DNA of 64,000 nucleotides, from positions 134,489,132 through 134,553,131 of the forward strand of contig OY744521.1 in NCBI GenBank assembly GCA_963556195.1, given 5' to 3'. The translations under genes and the position numbers were made by a program. The notes under the pieces are model-generated. The model was not told the DNA's origin and made no database searches. It saw only the letters and a program-made list of their open reading frames with translations. This document shows, one piece after another, positions 1-9,327 of the stretch; the stretch's first letter is position 1; each line of letters starts with the position of its first letter. This stretch comes from Sepiola atlantica (taxonomy: Eukaryota > Mollusca > Cephalopoda > Sepiida > Sepiolidae).

Positions 1-1069
1 GTACATATATATACATATACATGAACATCTATATACATGTACATATATATACATATACATGAACATCTATATATACATGTACATATATATACATATACAT
101 GAACATATATATATGCATATACATGTTACTATATATATACATATACATATACATATATATATATACATATACATGTTATGATATATACATATACATATAT
201 ATACATGTTACTATATATACATATATATATATACATGTTACTATATATACATATATATACATATACATGTAACTATATATGCATATATATATACATATAC
301 ATATTACTATATATACATATATATATATACATATACATGTTACTATATATACATATATATACATATACATGTTACTATATATACATATATATATATATAC
401 ATATACATGTTACTATATATACATATACATGTGCAGGTACATATATATACATATACTTTTACATGTACATATATATATATACATATACTTTTACATGTAC
501 ATATATATACATGTACATATATAGACATGTACATATATATACAGTTACATGTACATATATATATACATATATATACATGTGCATACATATACATATATAT
601 ATACATGTACATATATATAGATATATATATACATGTACATATATATACATATATATACATGTACATACATATACATATATATATATACATGTACATACAT
701 ATACATATATATATACATGTACATACATGTACATATATATATATACATGTACATACATATACATATATATATACATGTACATACATGTACATATATATAT
801 ATACATGTACATACATATACATATATATATACATGTACATACATATACATATATTTATATACATGTAGATACATATACATATATTTATATACATGTAGAT
901 ACATATACATATATTTATATACATGTAGATACATATACATATATTTATATACATGTAGATACATATACATATATGTATATACATGTACATATATATACAT
1001 ATATATATACATGTACATACATATACACATATATATACATGTACATACATATACATATATATATATGTA

Positions 1070-1102
<33 letters not shown>
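1..1102. repeat. AT-rich TATACA/ACATGT satellite-like array
   Basis: About 1.1 kb built almost entirely from ACATATATATACATATACATGT-like words, running off the left edge of the window. Every strand and frame is open over long stretches, giving Tyr/Ile/His/Thr/Cys-only peptides that are artefacts of the repeat. The alternating purine-pyrimidine, self-complementary words (ACATGT, ATATAT) would let either strand fold on itself. The array ends in a pure (TA)n run at about 1077-1102. Confidence 0.95.
841..960. repeat. Four perfect tandem copies of a 30-bp unit
   Basis: Inside the TATACA array the 30-bp unit (10-mers ACATATACAT, ATATTTATAT, ACATGTAGAT) occurs at 841, 871, 901 and 931 without any change. 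It then decays at 961-990. Perfect identity against a drifting background suggests a recent local amplification. Confidence 0.93.
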
Positions 1103-1189
1103 TACTTATCCTTGTTCCATCATACATTACGATGATTTAACTTTATTCAGAAAACATGTAAGTTAATAAGAAACAAGAGAAGGAAGTCT

Positions 1190-1765
1190 GTTGTCTTTTA
1201 CATTTCGATTTTAATTCCATGTGTCAGATGACAACTTCTGAGATTGGAACTTGTATTTCAACGTTGTCTATCCGTCAGTCCATCAAACTTTGGTAGGAAA
1301 TAGCAATTTTATCGTTAAAGGCTCATATTGAATGGACGCATCTTATTTTAGATGGGTCTATATATCACAATAAGACTGTCTGTCAGTCGCTTTATCACGT
1401 AAAGTTTGAAAAAATTCCTTTTTCGGTTACGCTTTACTTAGATACGTCCAGGTATATCTACAAGAGGCTCGTTTGGTCTATAACGCTTTATTTTAAATTA
1501 TGAATATCGTCTCCCTGTAAGGGTTAAATGTGAAATAGCAATTTAAGGTGCGTCCACGTATTTCTATAAGAGGCGATGCCCGTCAGTCGGTTCGTTATGC
1601 TAGAGTTTGAAATAGCATTTTCATCGTTAATCGCGTAGATTGAATAGACGCATGTTAGGAATGGACTTTCTCGTTTAAGTATAAATATAGGCCGAAGGCT
1701 GCTTCATAATAGTGTCACCTGGTGTTGTCGGGTTAGTTCTGAATCATATCAAATTTACAGGTAGG
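1190..1765 (+). repeat. Dispersed repeat family L, internally reiterated copy
   Basis: Variants of the words GAAATAGCATTTTCATCGTTAA and ATTGAATGGACGCAT occur at least twice in this stretch (near 1300-1335 and 1600-1650), with CGTCAGTC and TCTACAAGAGGC words between. The same words recur at 47.5, 48.1 and 48.9 kb. No coding capacity is seen. The class of element is not recognised. Confidence 0.6.
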
Positions 1766-1771
1766 AAACGG

Positions 1772-1869
1772 CCCCCCCCCCCACACACACACACACTGTT
1801 TGCGCACGGGATATGTGCTTAGCACAATTATTCACCTTCTTTCGTGATTGGGAGTTGGGCTTTTATTAG

Positions 1870-1914
<45 letters not shown>
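1772..1914. repeat. Poly-C/(CA)n and (GT)n microsatellites
   Basis: A C-run followed by (CA)n lies at about 1772-1796, and a (GT)n run of about 40 bases at 1873-1914. A GA-rich tract follows at about 2055-2075. These account for the short His/Thr-rich reading frames on the minus strand here. Confidence 0.95.
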
Positions 1915-1916
<2 letters not shown>

Positions 1917-2101
1917 TGGGGGGTATATGACACATTCATTAATAATAGAGAGCACGTTAAAGAAAGAAAATAAGGCGTATGTAGGTATGTGACAAGATCC
2001 GATATAGAGAGGGGGTGACGAGAGATATGGGCATATGTGTGTATTATGGTAAAGAAAGAGAGGGAGAGAGAGAGCAATAATCATAGGCAATGCGTGTCCC
2101 T

Positions 2102-2292
2102 ATTTGATTGCCTCCCCACGAAGGTAACGTTAGACAATTTCTGTGTTTAATGTAGAGAAAATCTAGCTTCACCAAAAAGGGCACTCTGGAGTTTTAGAAA
2201 AATAAAAATTGCCTCAATCAGAAGGATTTCCCGTTTCCAAACAGAGGACAGACAATATGAAGTGTAATATCAGAACATATACTACACATTAA
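2102..2292 (-). mobile_element. U2-headed SINE, family B (minus strand)
   Basis: Reading the minus strand, this copy ends with the family B tail (plus-strand text TTGCCTCCCCACGAAGG near 2107). It contains the body word for GGGCACTCTGGA and ends at the U2-derived word near 2260-2290 (plus-strand AAGTGTAATATCAGAAC...TACTACACATT). It is diverged. No target duplication was identified. Confidence 0.8.
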
Positions 2293-2329
2293 GTATTTAT
2301 TGGCTATAAGGTAAAAATACAATTTAACA

Positions 2330-2480
2330 AATAAGTCAAAGGTGTGGGGAGTGGAGGATTCGGTTCTACTCTTAGCAAGAATCATTGCAGTCATCTCAAT
2401 ACAGCATTTACTCTAGGGGTCATCATACTTAAAATACCCCCAATTGTTGAACATTTAAATTTTATTGATAAATATATTAC
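2330..2480. repeat. Dispersed repeat family N, copy 1
   Basis: The stretch from GAATCATTGCAGTCATCTC through the run ending near TTTATTGATAAATAT aligns by eye with 9190-9300. Both copies sit about 50-120 bases to the right of a minus-strand family B SINE, so the SINE and this sequence may have been duplicated together. No function is recognised. Confidence 0.55.
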
Positions 2481-2580
2481 TCGTATATGTTATCCAAAAC
2501 GACCAACAATTTGTGAAGATGAAGGAAGTGAAAAAGAAATTGGTCTCGTTTGTTTTACGGCATATCAACACTTGGCTTCC

Positions 2581-2747
2581 TATTCATTTGTCTCCTGACG
2601 AGAGCCAAGTCATAGATGAGGTCGTTTGTCAATGTGGAGGAATTTCAGATTCTCAAAAAGATGCATTCTTGATTGGAAGCAAACATAAAAAATGTCTCAA
2701 TCTAGAAAGATTTCTTCTAACTGAAGACAGAAGATATACTGCACTTG
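2581..2747 (-). mobile_element. Family B SINE, diverged copy (minus strand)
   Basis: The plus-strand order is tail (ATTTGTCTCCTGACGAGAGC), body (GCATTCTTGATTGGAA, then GTCTCAATCTAGAAAGATTTC) and U2-type word (GATATACTGCACTT). That is the family B order on the minus strand. Many substitutions point to an old insertion. The 126-codon frame across it (2465-2845) is a by-product. Confidence 0.72.
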
Positions 2748-2841
2748 AATCCGAACCTGAAAGCCAGATGGGCGATTGGGTTATATTCAATGACGAACTC
2801 AGCCTTACATCCAAGTTTAATATCTATTCTGTCATCATTCG

Positions 2842-2983
2842 GTGAAGGAGACATCCTTCTAGACTGAGCCAATTTAAATTTGTGTCCTAATTCAGAGTGC
2901 CTCTATTTTGCGGGAGCTGGATTTTCCACGCATTAAAATCCAACTTCGTGTCTAATTCTGCCCTTGTGGGAAGGCAAGTAAAT
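2842..2983 (+). mobile_element. Family B SINE lacking its U2 head (plus strand)
   Basis: It contains GTGAAGGAGACATCCTTCTAG, the gap-filled body CTGAGCCAATTTAAATTTGTG and the tail TGCCCTTGTGGGAAGGCAAG followed by TAAATA. The U2-derived head is missing or unrecognisable, so it is 5' truncated. Confidence 0.8.
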
Positions 2984-3283
2984 AGGAGCACTACACTTAT
3001 TGTAAATGATTAAGAAGTTGTATTTTATCTATAACTGGGAGAAAAGGTCTATTCCTTCCCGACGGTGTGAGTGTGTAAATGACGATAATCGATACGCTAT
3101 GATACGAAATAAACAGAATCAATGTCATAGTTCGTGACGGTATCCTTTGAGCTCGTTACGCTCCTCTCGAAATGTTTTAGAATTGGGAGTTTGTGTACTG
3201 TGCAGGTCAACGTATAGTATGGGAAAGAGAATGTCAGCATTTTGTTTTGTTAAAAAGAAAATAGAGAGGGTGGAAAAAGGAGA

Positions 3284-3392
3284 TGACAGAGAGAGAGAGA
3301 GAAAGATTATGTGTGAGATTGTTTGAAGCGACGGTTGATATATATATATAGAGAGAGAGAGGGGGTATATTAATTGTATGTATGTGACTACG

Positions 3393-3438
<46 letters not shown>
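3284..3438. repeat. (GA)n, (TA)n and long (GT)n microsatellites
   Basis: There are GA runs near 3287-3303 and 3350-3361, a short TA run between them, and an uninterrupted (GT)n of about 44 bases at 3395-3438. The Thr/His-only minus-strand frames here are artefacts. Confidence 0.95.
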
Positions 3439-3439
<1 letters not shown>

Positions 3440-3559
3440 TATAATGAGAAAGAAAATATCTGAGTGTGAAAGGGCATTGGTAGGGGCGTGTGTACGAGGC
3501 TTGGACAACCCTAATCCGTGTTTCGAGCGATGGTATGTGTGTGTGTGTGTTTAACAAAC

Positions 3560-4540
3560 GGTCTGTATGAGAAATTATTATGTCTATATGATGTGTATAA
3601 AACTTGTCCCTTTTCTTTTAAACTTGCTCCATTTGTTTAAGAGACTAACACGAAATGCGTCATTTTTTCCGAAAAATCGGAGAGAAAATATTAAACAAAA
3701 AATTAAAACTTATTTATTCAAGTGCAAGAAATATATATATTTTTTTTTTAAACAATGCCCCTTTTTCATTTCAATGTAAATTGAAATGTGGAAATTCGGA
3801 TTAATCACCCCTGACCCCTTAAAAATTACGATCAACGCGAGAGTTCACGATTAGCGACCAAACGTAATCATTTTTTTTTCTTCAAAATAATTTTCTCATG
3901 TTTTAGAAGCGGGTTTCTTCTGCAACGTATATTCGTTGAAAACGATCCCGTAAACCGTGAAAACAACATTTAGTTGTTAGACTTCCGTCTTATCAACTGA
4001 CTTCTTACTGCCGATTTGGGGGTAAAGGGTTAATTTTTCAATCATTTAACGTTTGCAGCGAGATCGCCTCCATAAAGGGGAGAAAGTTATTAAAGAAAAT
4101 GGGTTCGTTTTATAATCTCATCAACTGTCGTGTCTAATCAATAATAATAAACTGAAGAAATATTAATAATATTTTGCGAAACGAAACTGCCATAGGTAGA
4201 GCTTCTCTCCTAGAACTGCCCGTCTGTGGAGTACAGTGCCGCGAGCCTGTTTCCCTGCAGACTAAAATGTGGTCGTCTTCAAGTCCAATGTAAACAAGTT
4301 CTTGTTGAACCGTCCCAGTAAATAATGAATTTCTGCTCTGCTACACCCATCGTGCCGGTCATCACGATGTTGTCTCACCGACCACCAATCAAACCCTTTA
4401 ACCCTTATCCTCGAGTGGCCTTTGGGCCTTGATAAGCGGTGACATTTAATGTAAAAACAAATTAAAAAAAAAAGATTTTGAGAGTCAGGAACTGGTTCGT
4501 CAGATACCCCTTTTTACTTACACCCTCCTCCTTGAGTGGA
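3560..4540. other. No gene recognised
   Basis: About 1 kb of AT-rich single-copy-looking sequence with scattered T and A runs (for example 3740-3750, 3870-3880 and 4462-4474). The short frame at 3567-3779 has no recognisable domain and I do not call it a gene. Confidence 0.5.
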
Positions 4541-4544
4541 TGTA

Positions 4545-4732
4545 TTTTGGCTAGAAGCAGTGTAGTATGTCTGTTCTGATACTACACTTTATTTTTCTGT
4601 CCTCTAATTAAAGGAGAATTCCTTCTAGACTGACGCAATTTTAGAGTGCCTCTTCTGGGGAGTTGGAGTTTCCTCACATTTAAAACCGACCTTGTGTTTA
4701 ACTTTGCCCTCGTGGAGAGGCAAATAAATAGG
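4545..4732 (+). mobile_element. U2-headed SINE, family B (plus strand)
   Basis: The head still reads TTTTGGCTAGAAGCAGTGTAGTATG, a degenerate form of U2 snRNA TTTTGGCTAAGATCAAGTGTAGTATC. It is followed by the rebuilt hairpin (TGTTCTGATACTACACTTT), the body CTTCTAGACTGACGCAATTT (internally shortened) and the tail TGCCCTCGTGGAGAGGCAAA followed by TAAATA. This is one of the clearest family B heads in the window. Confidence 0.88.
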
Positions 4733-5186
4733 GGTGCATCTTTAAAAAAAAAAAAGCATCTCCAGATAATCCGAAGATTTATTTTTACCAAATTATTCAT
4801 TTTTTTATGTGTGGACGTGTTCGACTTTCTATCTAAGTCTAACGTATGATGATCCGCTAAAGTTGATATTTCCCAAATACCCCATCACACACACACGCGC
4901 ACACAAACACCACCTCCTTTAAAACCATCGTTATGTTTTGTTTTTTTAATTATCGGATTTCGGTATAGATCATAAACACTAAATTTTCATGTTATGAAAA
5001 AAATACTGAAAATAAATAACTTTTTAAGAAGTGTGTTTAATCTGCTATCTTCATTTAACATGTTAATGTTTCCCAGCGCGAAATTTCGAGAAGGCGTTTA
5101 TAAACGATTATTTTGGTTTGAGACAAGTCGAAAAGTTAAGACGCGAAGACTTCCATAGAAAACTGAACTGTCTTGCTAACAAAGAA

Positions 5187-5375
5187 CAAAGTGTAGTATA
5201 TGTTATGATGCTACTTAATCTATTAGTTCCTCGATTAGTGTAGGGAAATCTTTCTAGACTGAGGTAATTTAAATTTTTGTTCCAACCCAGAGTGTTCCTT
5301 TTTTGATAAGCCGGAGTTCTCACATTAAAACCCGACCTTGTGCCTAATTTTGCCCTCGTGGGGAGCAAATATATA
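5187..5375 (+). mobile_element. U2-headed SINE, family B (plus strand)
   Basis: It starts at AAAGTGTAGTATATGTTATG, the U2 branch-point-recognition part of the head. It continues through CTTTCTAGACTGAGGTAATTT and ends at TTGCCCTCGTGGGGAGCAAA. The outer 5' part of the U2 head (GGCCTTTTGGCTAAGATC) is absent. Confidence 0.85.
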
Positions 5376-5529
5376 ACAACAATGAATTGGTTTGTGTTTG
5401 TTTCTTTTTTTTTGGGGGGGGGCACCCTTTCTTTAATAATGTCAAAATGTTGTGCTTATTCGATAACAATCATAAGATTTTAAATAAAATAAATAACAAA
5501 GGTTTTAGGTAGGGGAAAAGTGTTGCATA

Positions 5530-5656
5530 AGTCTTTATTTACTTGCCGCCCCACGAGGGCCAAGTAAGACACAGGAAGTGGCATACAAAAGTCTGGGGAT
5601 AACCTGATGATGTCCAGAGCAAACTCCTAGATGGTATGCCCCGAAGACGCAAGTAT
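5530..5656 (-). mobile_element. SINE family C (minus strand)
   Basis: On the minus strand this has the same tail as family B (plus-strand TTTACTTGCCGCCCCACGAG). The body is different: plus-strand GGAAGTGGCATAC, then a gap, then ATGGTATGCCCCGAAGACGC. The same body occurs at 22685-22768. It abuts the head of the next plus-strand SINE, forming a head-to-head pair. Confidence 0.75.
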
Positions 5657-5947
5657 GAAAGTGTAGTATCTGTTCCGATGGATACTGCACGCCTGTCCTG
5701 TGCAGTTCTAGGAGGTCCACCCTCCCAGGCTTTGGGAGGAGTAAGTTTATTGCTTACTGTCTGAGGCGCCCCTACCGGGGAATGCCGACGGGGCTGCCCA
5801 GGCAATTTTTAAATGGCCAGAGTGCTCACCTCTCGAGCGCTGGCTTTTCAAACCCCACTTTCTCGACCCGATCTTGGGTCACATCTTACTTGTGGGAGTA
5901 AGATAAAACTGGCCTTGTGCCTAACTCCTGGGAGGAGTAAATAAAAC
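5657..5947 (+). mobile_element. SINE family A, 5'-truncated inside the U2 head
   Basis: It begins at AAGTGTAGTATCTGTTCCGA, so only the inner part of the U2 head is kept. The rest is the full family A body: GTTCTAGGAGGTCCACCCTC, GAGGCGCCCCTACCGGGGAA, TGCCGACGGGGCTGCCCAGG, CGACCCGATCTTGGGTCACA. The tail is ACTCCTGGGAGGAGTAAATA. It is nearly identical to the 5959 copy except for a deletion of CCTCCCCTCTTTG-like bases near 5730. Minus-strand frames reading LLELHRTGVQYPSEQ are shadows of this SINE. Confidence 0.92.
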
Positions 5948-5958
5948 CAAGTATTGGG

Positions 5959-6288
5959 CTTCTTGGCCTTTTGGCTAAGATCAAAGTGTAGTATCTGTTC
6001 CGATGGATACTGCACGCCTGTCCTGTGCAGTTCTAGGAGGTCCACCCTCCCAGGCTTTACCTCCCCTCTTTGGGGAGGAGTAAGTTTATTGCTTACTGTC
6101 TGAGGCGCCCCTACCGGGGAATGCCGACGGGGCTGCCCAGTCAATTTTTAAATGGCCAGATTGCTCACCTCTCGACCGCTGGCTTTTTAACCCCCACTTT
6201 CTCGACCCGATCTTGGGTCACATCTTACTTGTGGGAGTAAGATAAAACTGGCCTTGTGCCTAACTCCTGGGGAGGAGTAAATAAAAAA
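5959..6288 (+). mobile_element. Full-length U2-headed SINE, family A
   Basis: The 5' end reads CTTCTTGGCCTTTTGGCTAA and then GATCAAAGTGTAGTATCTGTTC. Apart from one C-to-T and one added A this is the start of metazoan U2 snRNA (about positions 5-45, including GTAGTA). U2 identity then stops and the sequence folds back: GTGTAGTATC at 5986-5995 pairs with GATACTGCAC at 6006-6015. The body of about 250 bp contains GAGGCGCCCCTACCGGGGAA and ends in CTCCTGGGGAGGAGTAAATA plus A. No good target duplication is visible. It is too short and too diverged downstream to be a functional U2 gene. Confidence 0.93.
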
Positions 6289-6510
6289 CCCTCTCCTGAG
6301 CGCCACTGGACACAGGTTGTTGTTTTACATGTGGGATATCGAGCGCTTCATAAAGACACTCTGGTTGGGACAAAGATTTTAAAAATCGTCCTTGTGAAGA
6401 AGGATGTTTCAATCTCTGACCGAGGACAGGAGAAATACTACACTTCGATCCCAGCCCGAACACTAAGGATGCCAGCTTTATGAGATAATGGCCACTTCAT
6501 CTTGGAAAAT

Positions 6511-6842
6511 TAAAGTCAGTAGAGTGTAGAGTGTAGTATCTGTTCCGATTGATGCTACACTCTGGTACCGTCTTGGCCTTTATGCCTTGATTTCGCCGGT
6601 CTGAGGTATTGTCCTGTGGAGTTCTAGGAGGTCCACCTTTCCAGGCTTTACCTTTTCACTCTTTGAGAAAGGGTTAGTGTATTACTAATCGCCCGAGGCG
6701 CCCCTATTAGGGAATGCCGACGGGGCTGCCAGAAATTTTTTGTAGGCAACAGTGCTCTTTCTCTAGAGTGCTAGCTTTTCAATCCTACTTTTCCAAATTT
6801 GTGTCACATGTTATCGCTGTGGAAGGTAGATAAATAAATCTC
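6511..6842 (+). mobile_element. SINE family A, variant head, with 16-bp target duplication
   Basis: Perfect direct repeats of CTTCATCTTGGAAAAT at 6495-6510 and 6843-6858 flank the copy and fix its limits. The head contains the U2 word GTGTAGTATCTGTTCCGA (6530 onward). It then has an extra block CTTGATTTCGCCGGTCTGAG that the 5959 copy lacks but the U1-started copy at 27776 has (CTTGATTTACGCCGGTCTAT). The common A body follows, more diverged, ending in TAGATAAATAAAT. Confidence 0.9.
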
Positions 6843-7036
6843 CTTCATCTTGGAAAATACTCTTTGTAAAGTAAACAATTTAGTATTTAGGGGAATTGAG
6901 CTAATCTATTTTCATTTTTTCTTTCTGTTTCCTATACCGAATTATAGTTTTTTTTTTCTATTTTCTTTTTTTAAAACTTTCCAATTTCTTTTTCTCTTTT
7001 TTATTCATTTTTTAGCTTCACTGATTCAGACGTTAT

Positions 7037-7090
7037 TATTATAATATGAATATTCGTAGAAACACTGGCGAAGGATATTTCTTCCGTCTT
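7037..7090 (-). repeat. Family G fragment (minus strand)
   Basis: The reverse complement reads CCTTCGCCAGTGTTTCTACG then AATATTCATATTAT. This matches the start of family G at 7380 (GCTTCGCCAGTGTTCGCACT, then AATATTCATAT). Together the two form a widely spaced inverted pair. Confidence 0.6.
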
Positions 7091-7364
7091 TTTTGACGGA
7101 GAGTGTACACTTGTATTTTTAATAATAACAAAATGTTTTTAAAATTATCCAATTTTAATGAACAATATTCAGTAAATTTTAAAACTTCATTTCGAATATC
7201 ATAGCGATTTTCCAAAGAATGGAAACTTGAGGGAATGTACGTTTGGGACAGATAAAACCACATGCGCATTAACGTTTTTGTTGGGAGTCATTTTCTAAAT
7301 ATGTTGTTATTGTTAAAAAGTGAATCCTTATATCTTACTAGTTAGTATACAGCCTTCGTCAAAA

Positions 7365-7700
7365 ATTTCGAAAATAATTTGCTTCGCCAGTGTTCGCACT
7401 AATATTCATATAAAAATCATACAATTACGTGTTTTGAAGACATAAAAAAGAAAAGAACACCACTGACGTTTTGAAAGGGGGAATTTCTTCCCGAATTAAT
7501 TTCAGGCGACGGGTTTTTTGACTTGCTATTTTCTTACTCGCTTCCCCTGTGGCTTAAAATGGTTTCTCCCGGGCATTAGAAAAAGGCACGGTTTTACTCG
7601 CTAACTTTTATGTGACCTGGCGGATTTAAAAACTTTATATACAAATAAATACACGTTGGTCCATATTATAGAAGTGGGGGATATAATTTTCTGCGATGGC
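7365..7700 (+). repeat. Dispersed repeat family G, copy 1
   Basis: Shared words in order are GCTTCGCCAGTGTTCGCACT, TTCTTCCCGAATTAATTTCA, GACTTGCTATTTTCTTACTC, GCTTCCCCTGTGG and ATGGTTTCTCCCGGGCATTA. The same order appears at 32780 (plus), 49490 (plus, 3' part), 57470-57770 (minus) and 22905 (plus, 5' part). No protein domain is seen. It could be the non-coding end of a larger transposon. Confidence 0.7.
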
Positions 7701-7716
7701 ATTTTAAATTATTTTA

Positions 7717-7812
7717 ATTTACTTGCTTCCAACTTCAAAGTTAGACATGAGGACAGTTAATAGTGGGGAGTTTATCTCCCTCAAACGGGGTCACTCTGAA
7801 TGGGTGCAACAT
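7717..7812 (-). mobile_element. Family B SINE 3' fragment (minus strand)
   Basis: The plus strand reads TTACTTGCTTCCAACTTCAA, AGTTAGACATGAGG and GGGGTCACTCTGAATGGGTG, equivalent to the tail and the GGCACTCTGGATTGG part of the body. The U2 head end is missing. Confidence 0.65.
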
Positions 7813-8368
7813 TTTCCGTTATCGACCATCGGCACTCCTAGATAGGGCACGCAAGGCAACCAACAATTATTAATTATCTCTTCTCCACAAGGAGGGAGAG
7901 GGGGGGGCTATACTTGGGAGGACGTCCTCATAAAACCGGACAGAAATATACTTCAAGCTGATATAAGCCCAATGGATTGTACCAGGTAATTAAGTAAATA
8001 AAAAATAAAATATAACCCTCCAGAGCACTGCTGAAAATCCACCCACTCCACTGTAGGTAGGTAGCGCCCGCTCTACGTCCATCGAAAGTTCTTAATCCCT
8101 AGGGACCAAAACGGGTAGAAAAACTGCAGACCTAAATCTTCCTAAATGGGGTGAACTTTCCTTTAAAATCAACAAACAAAGCATTACTGAGCAGGGTGTG
8201 TTTTTATCGGTTGTATTAAGAGAGATAGTTAAAGCAAAACGTTGGTTTTAACACGGGCTGCTATTTTATTTATTGACTTTTTTATTTTTCAGAAGGCGCT
8301 ACAAGTTGGTGTGTAGAGATGGGACCAGAAATAAAAATAAGTGTATATAGCTTTTAACATTAATATAT
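7813..8368. other. No gene recognised
   Basis: Mixed-composition sequence with no long frame and no repeat that I could match elsewhere in the window. A G-run lies near 7906-7912. Confidence 0.45.
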
Positions 8369-8637
8369 ACTACTACTACTACTACTACTACTCTAAGATA
8401 AAAAGGAAAAAAGTTGCGGCCAAACTAAAGCGTCTTGTCAATCATGCTGTTGAGGGCGAGGCCAAGAAGTGTTAAGCCCCGCCCACCTACTACCAGTGCA
8501 CTTACCAGGATTTGCTTGTCAAGTGACAGACGTACAGAGAGAGGAAAAGGATGACCCTGCTAGTTAAAGCAAATAAATAAAAAAAGCATATTGTCTTCTA
8601 AGTACGATCTAAAGGGAAACAAAAGCCCCCACTCCCT

Positions 8638-8670
<33 letters not shown>
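8369..8670. repeat. (ACT)n and (TA)n microsatellites
   Basis: A trinucleotide run ACTACT... lies at about 8369-8393 and a (TA)n run at 8640-8670. The sequence between them (including GCCCCGCCCACCTACTACCA) matches nothing I recognise. Confidence 0.93.
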
Positions 8671-8672
<2 letters not shown>

Positions 8673-8896
8673 AAATGGATCGATGTTATTATGATTGATT
8701 ATCGTTACGGCTCGTTGGCGTTTTTACGATAATGCGATTGCAAGAAAGGTACGAAATAAACGCAAAGAGTAAACACGAGTATATTGCGCAACGAACAACT
8801 GGATTTATTGCGATGATAATCATTCTTTCTCTCATTCTGAAAAAAATTATCAAATCGTTCATTCCCTACGCATCTTACCGATTAATAACTGTTTCT

Positions 8897-9070
8897 ATTT
8901 ACTTGCCTCCCCACGAGGGCAGAGGTAGGCACAAGTTCGATTTATAATGCGGGGAACATCTAGCTCCCCAACAAGGGGCACTCTGTATTGGGGCAAAAAT
9001 AAAAATTGCCTCAGTCACTGACCGAGGATAGAAAAGATGAAGTGCAGTGTCAGACCAGATACGACACTTT
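8897..9070 (-). mobile_element. Family B SINE (minus strand)
   Basis: The plus strand reads TTTACTTGCCTCCCCACGAG then GGC, the GCTCCCCAACAAGGGGCACT body, CAGTCACTGACCGAGGATAG and the U2-derived hairpin (AAGTGCAGTGTC...GATACGACACTT). It is well preserved except for a short deletion in the middle and loss of the outermost U2 bases. Confidence 0.88.
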
Positions 9071-9134
9071 TAATTATTTATTTGCAGAAAATATAAAGAA
9101 ATGTCATTCAAAACAAATTAGGCACAAGACCATC

Positions 9135-9300
9135 AAAAGTGGGGGATATGTGTGCCGTTGGTCATCTTTGGCATAAATTGATAAAATTCTCTAGAATCAT
9201 CTCAGTCACCATAATACCACATTTACTCCAATGGCCGTCCTACTTAGGATATTCCCAAATTAATTCGAAATTTTAATTTTCTTTATGAATATGGTTGTAT
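9135..9300. repeat. Dispersed repeat family N, copy 2
   Basis: It is the partner of 2330-2480. The aligned words include GAATCATCTCAGTCAC, CACATTTACTCCAATGG and TTTATGAATATGG. As at 2.3 kb it lies just right of a minus-strand family B SINE. Confidence 0.55.
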
Positions 9301-9327
9301 ACACCTTAATGAATTAGCGTATTTGAT

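Noticed and set aside
176..1166. Long open frames on both strands of Tyr/Ile/His/Thr/Cys composition
   Set aside because: They are produced by the TATACA repeat, which lacks stop codons in several frames. No domain or codon bias is present.
5959..6020. A genuine U2 snRNA gene
   Set aside because: Only about 40 bases match. The Sm site and 3' stem-loops are missing, and the same head is attached to two different repeated bodies.
5535..6144. Minus-strand frames with LLELHRTGVQYPSEQILHF, repeated again at 28.1 kb
   Set aside because: The repeated protein-like sequence is the reverse translation of SINE family A, not a gene family.
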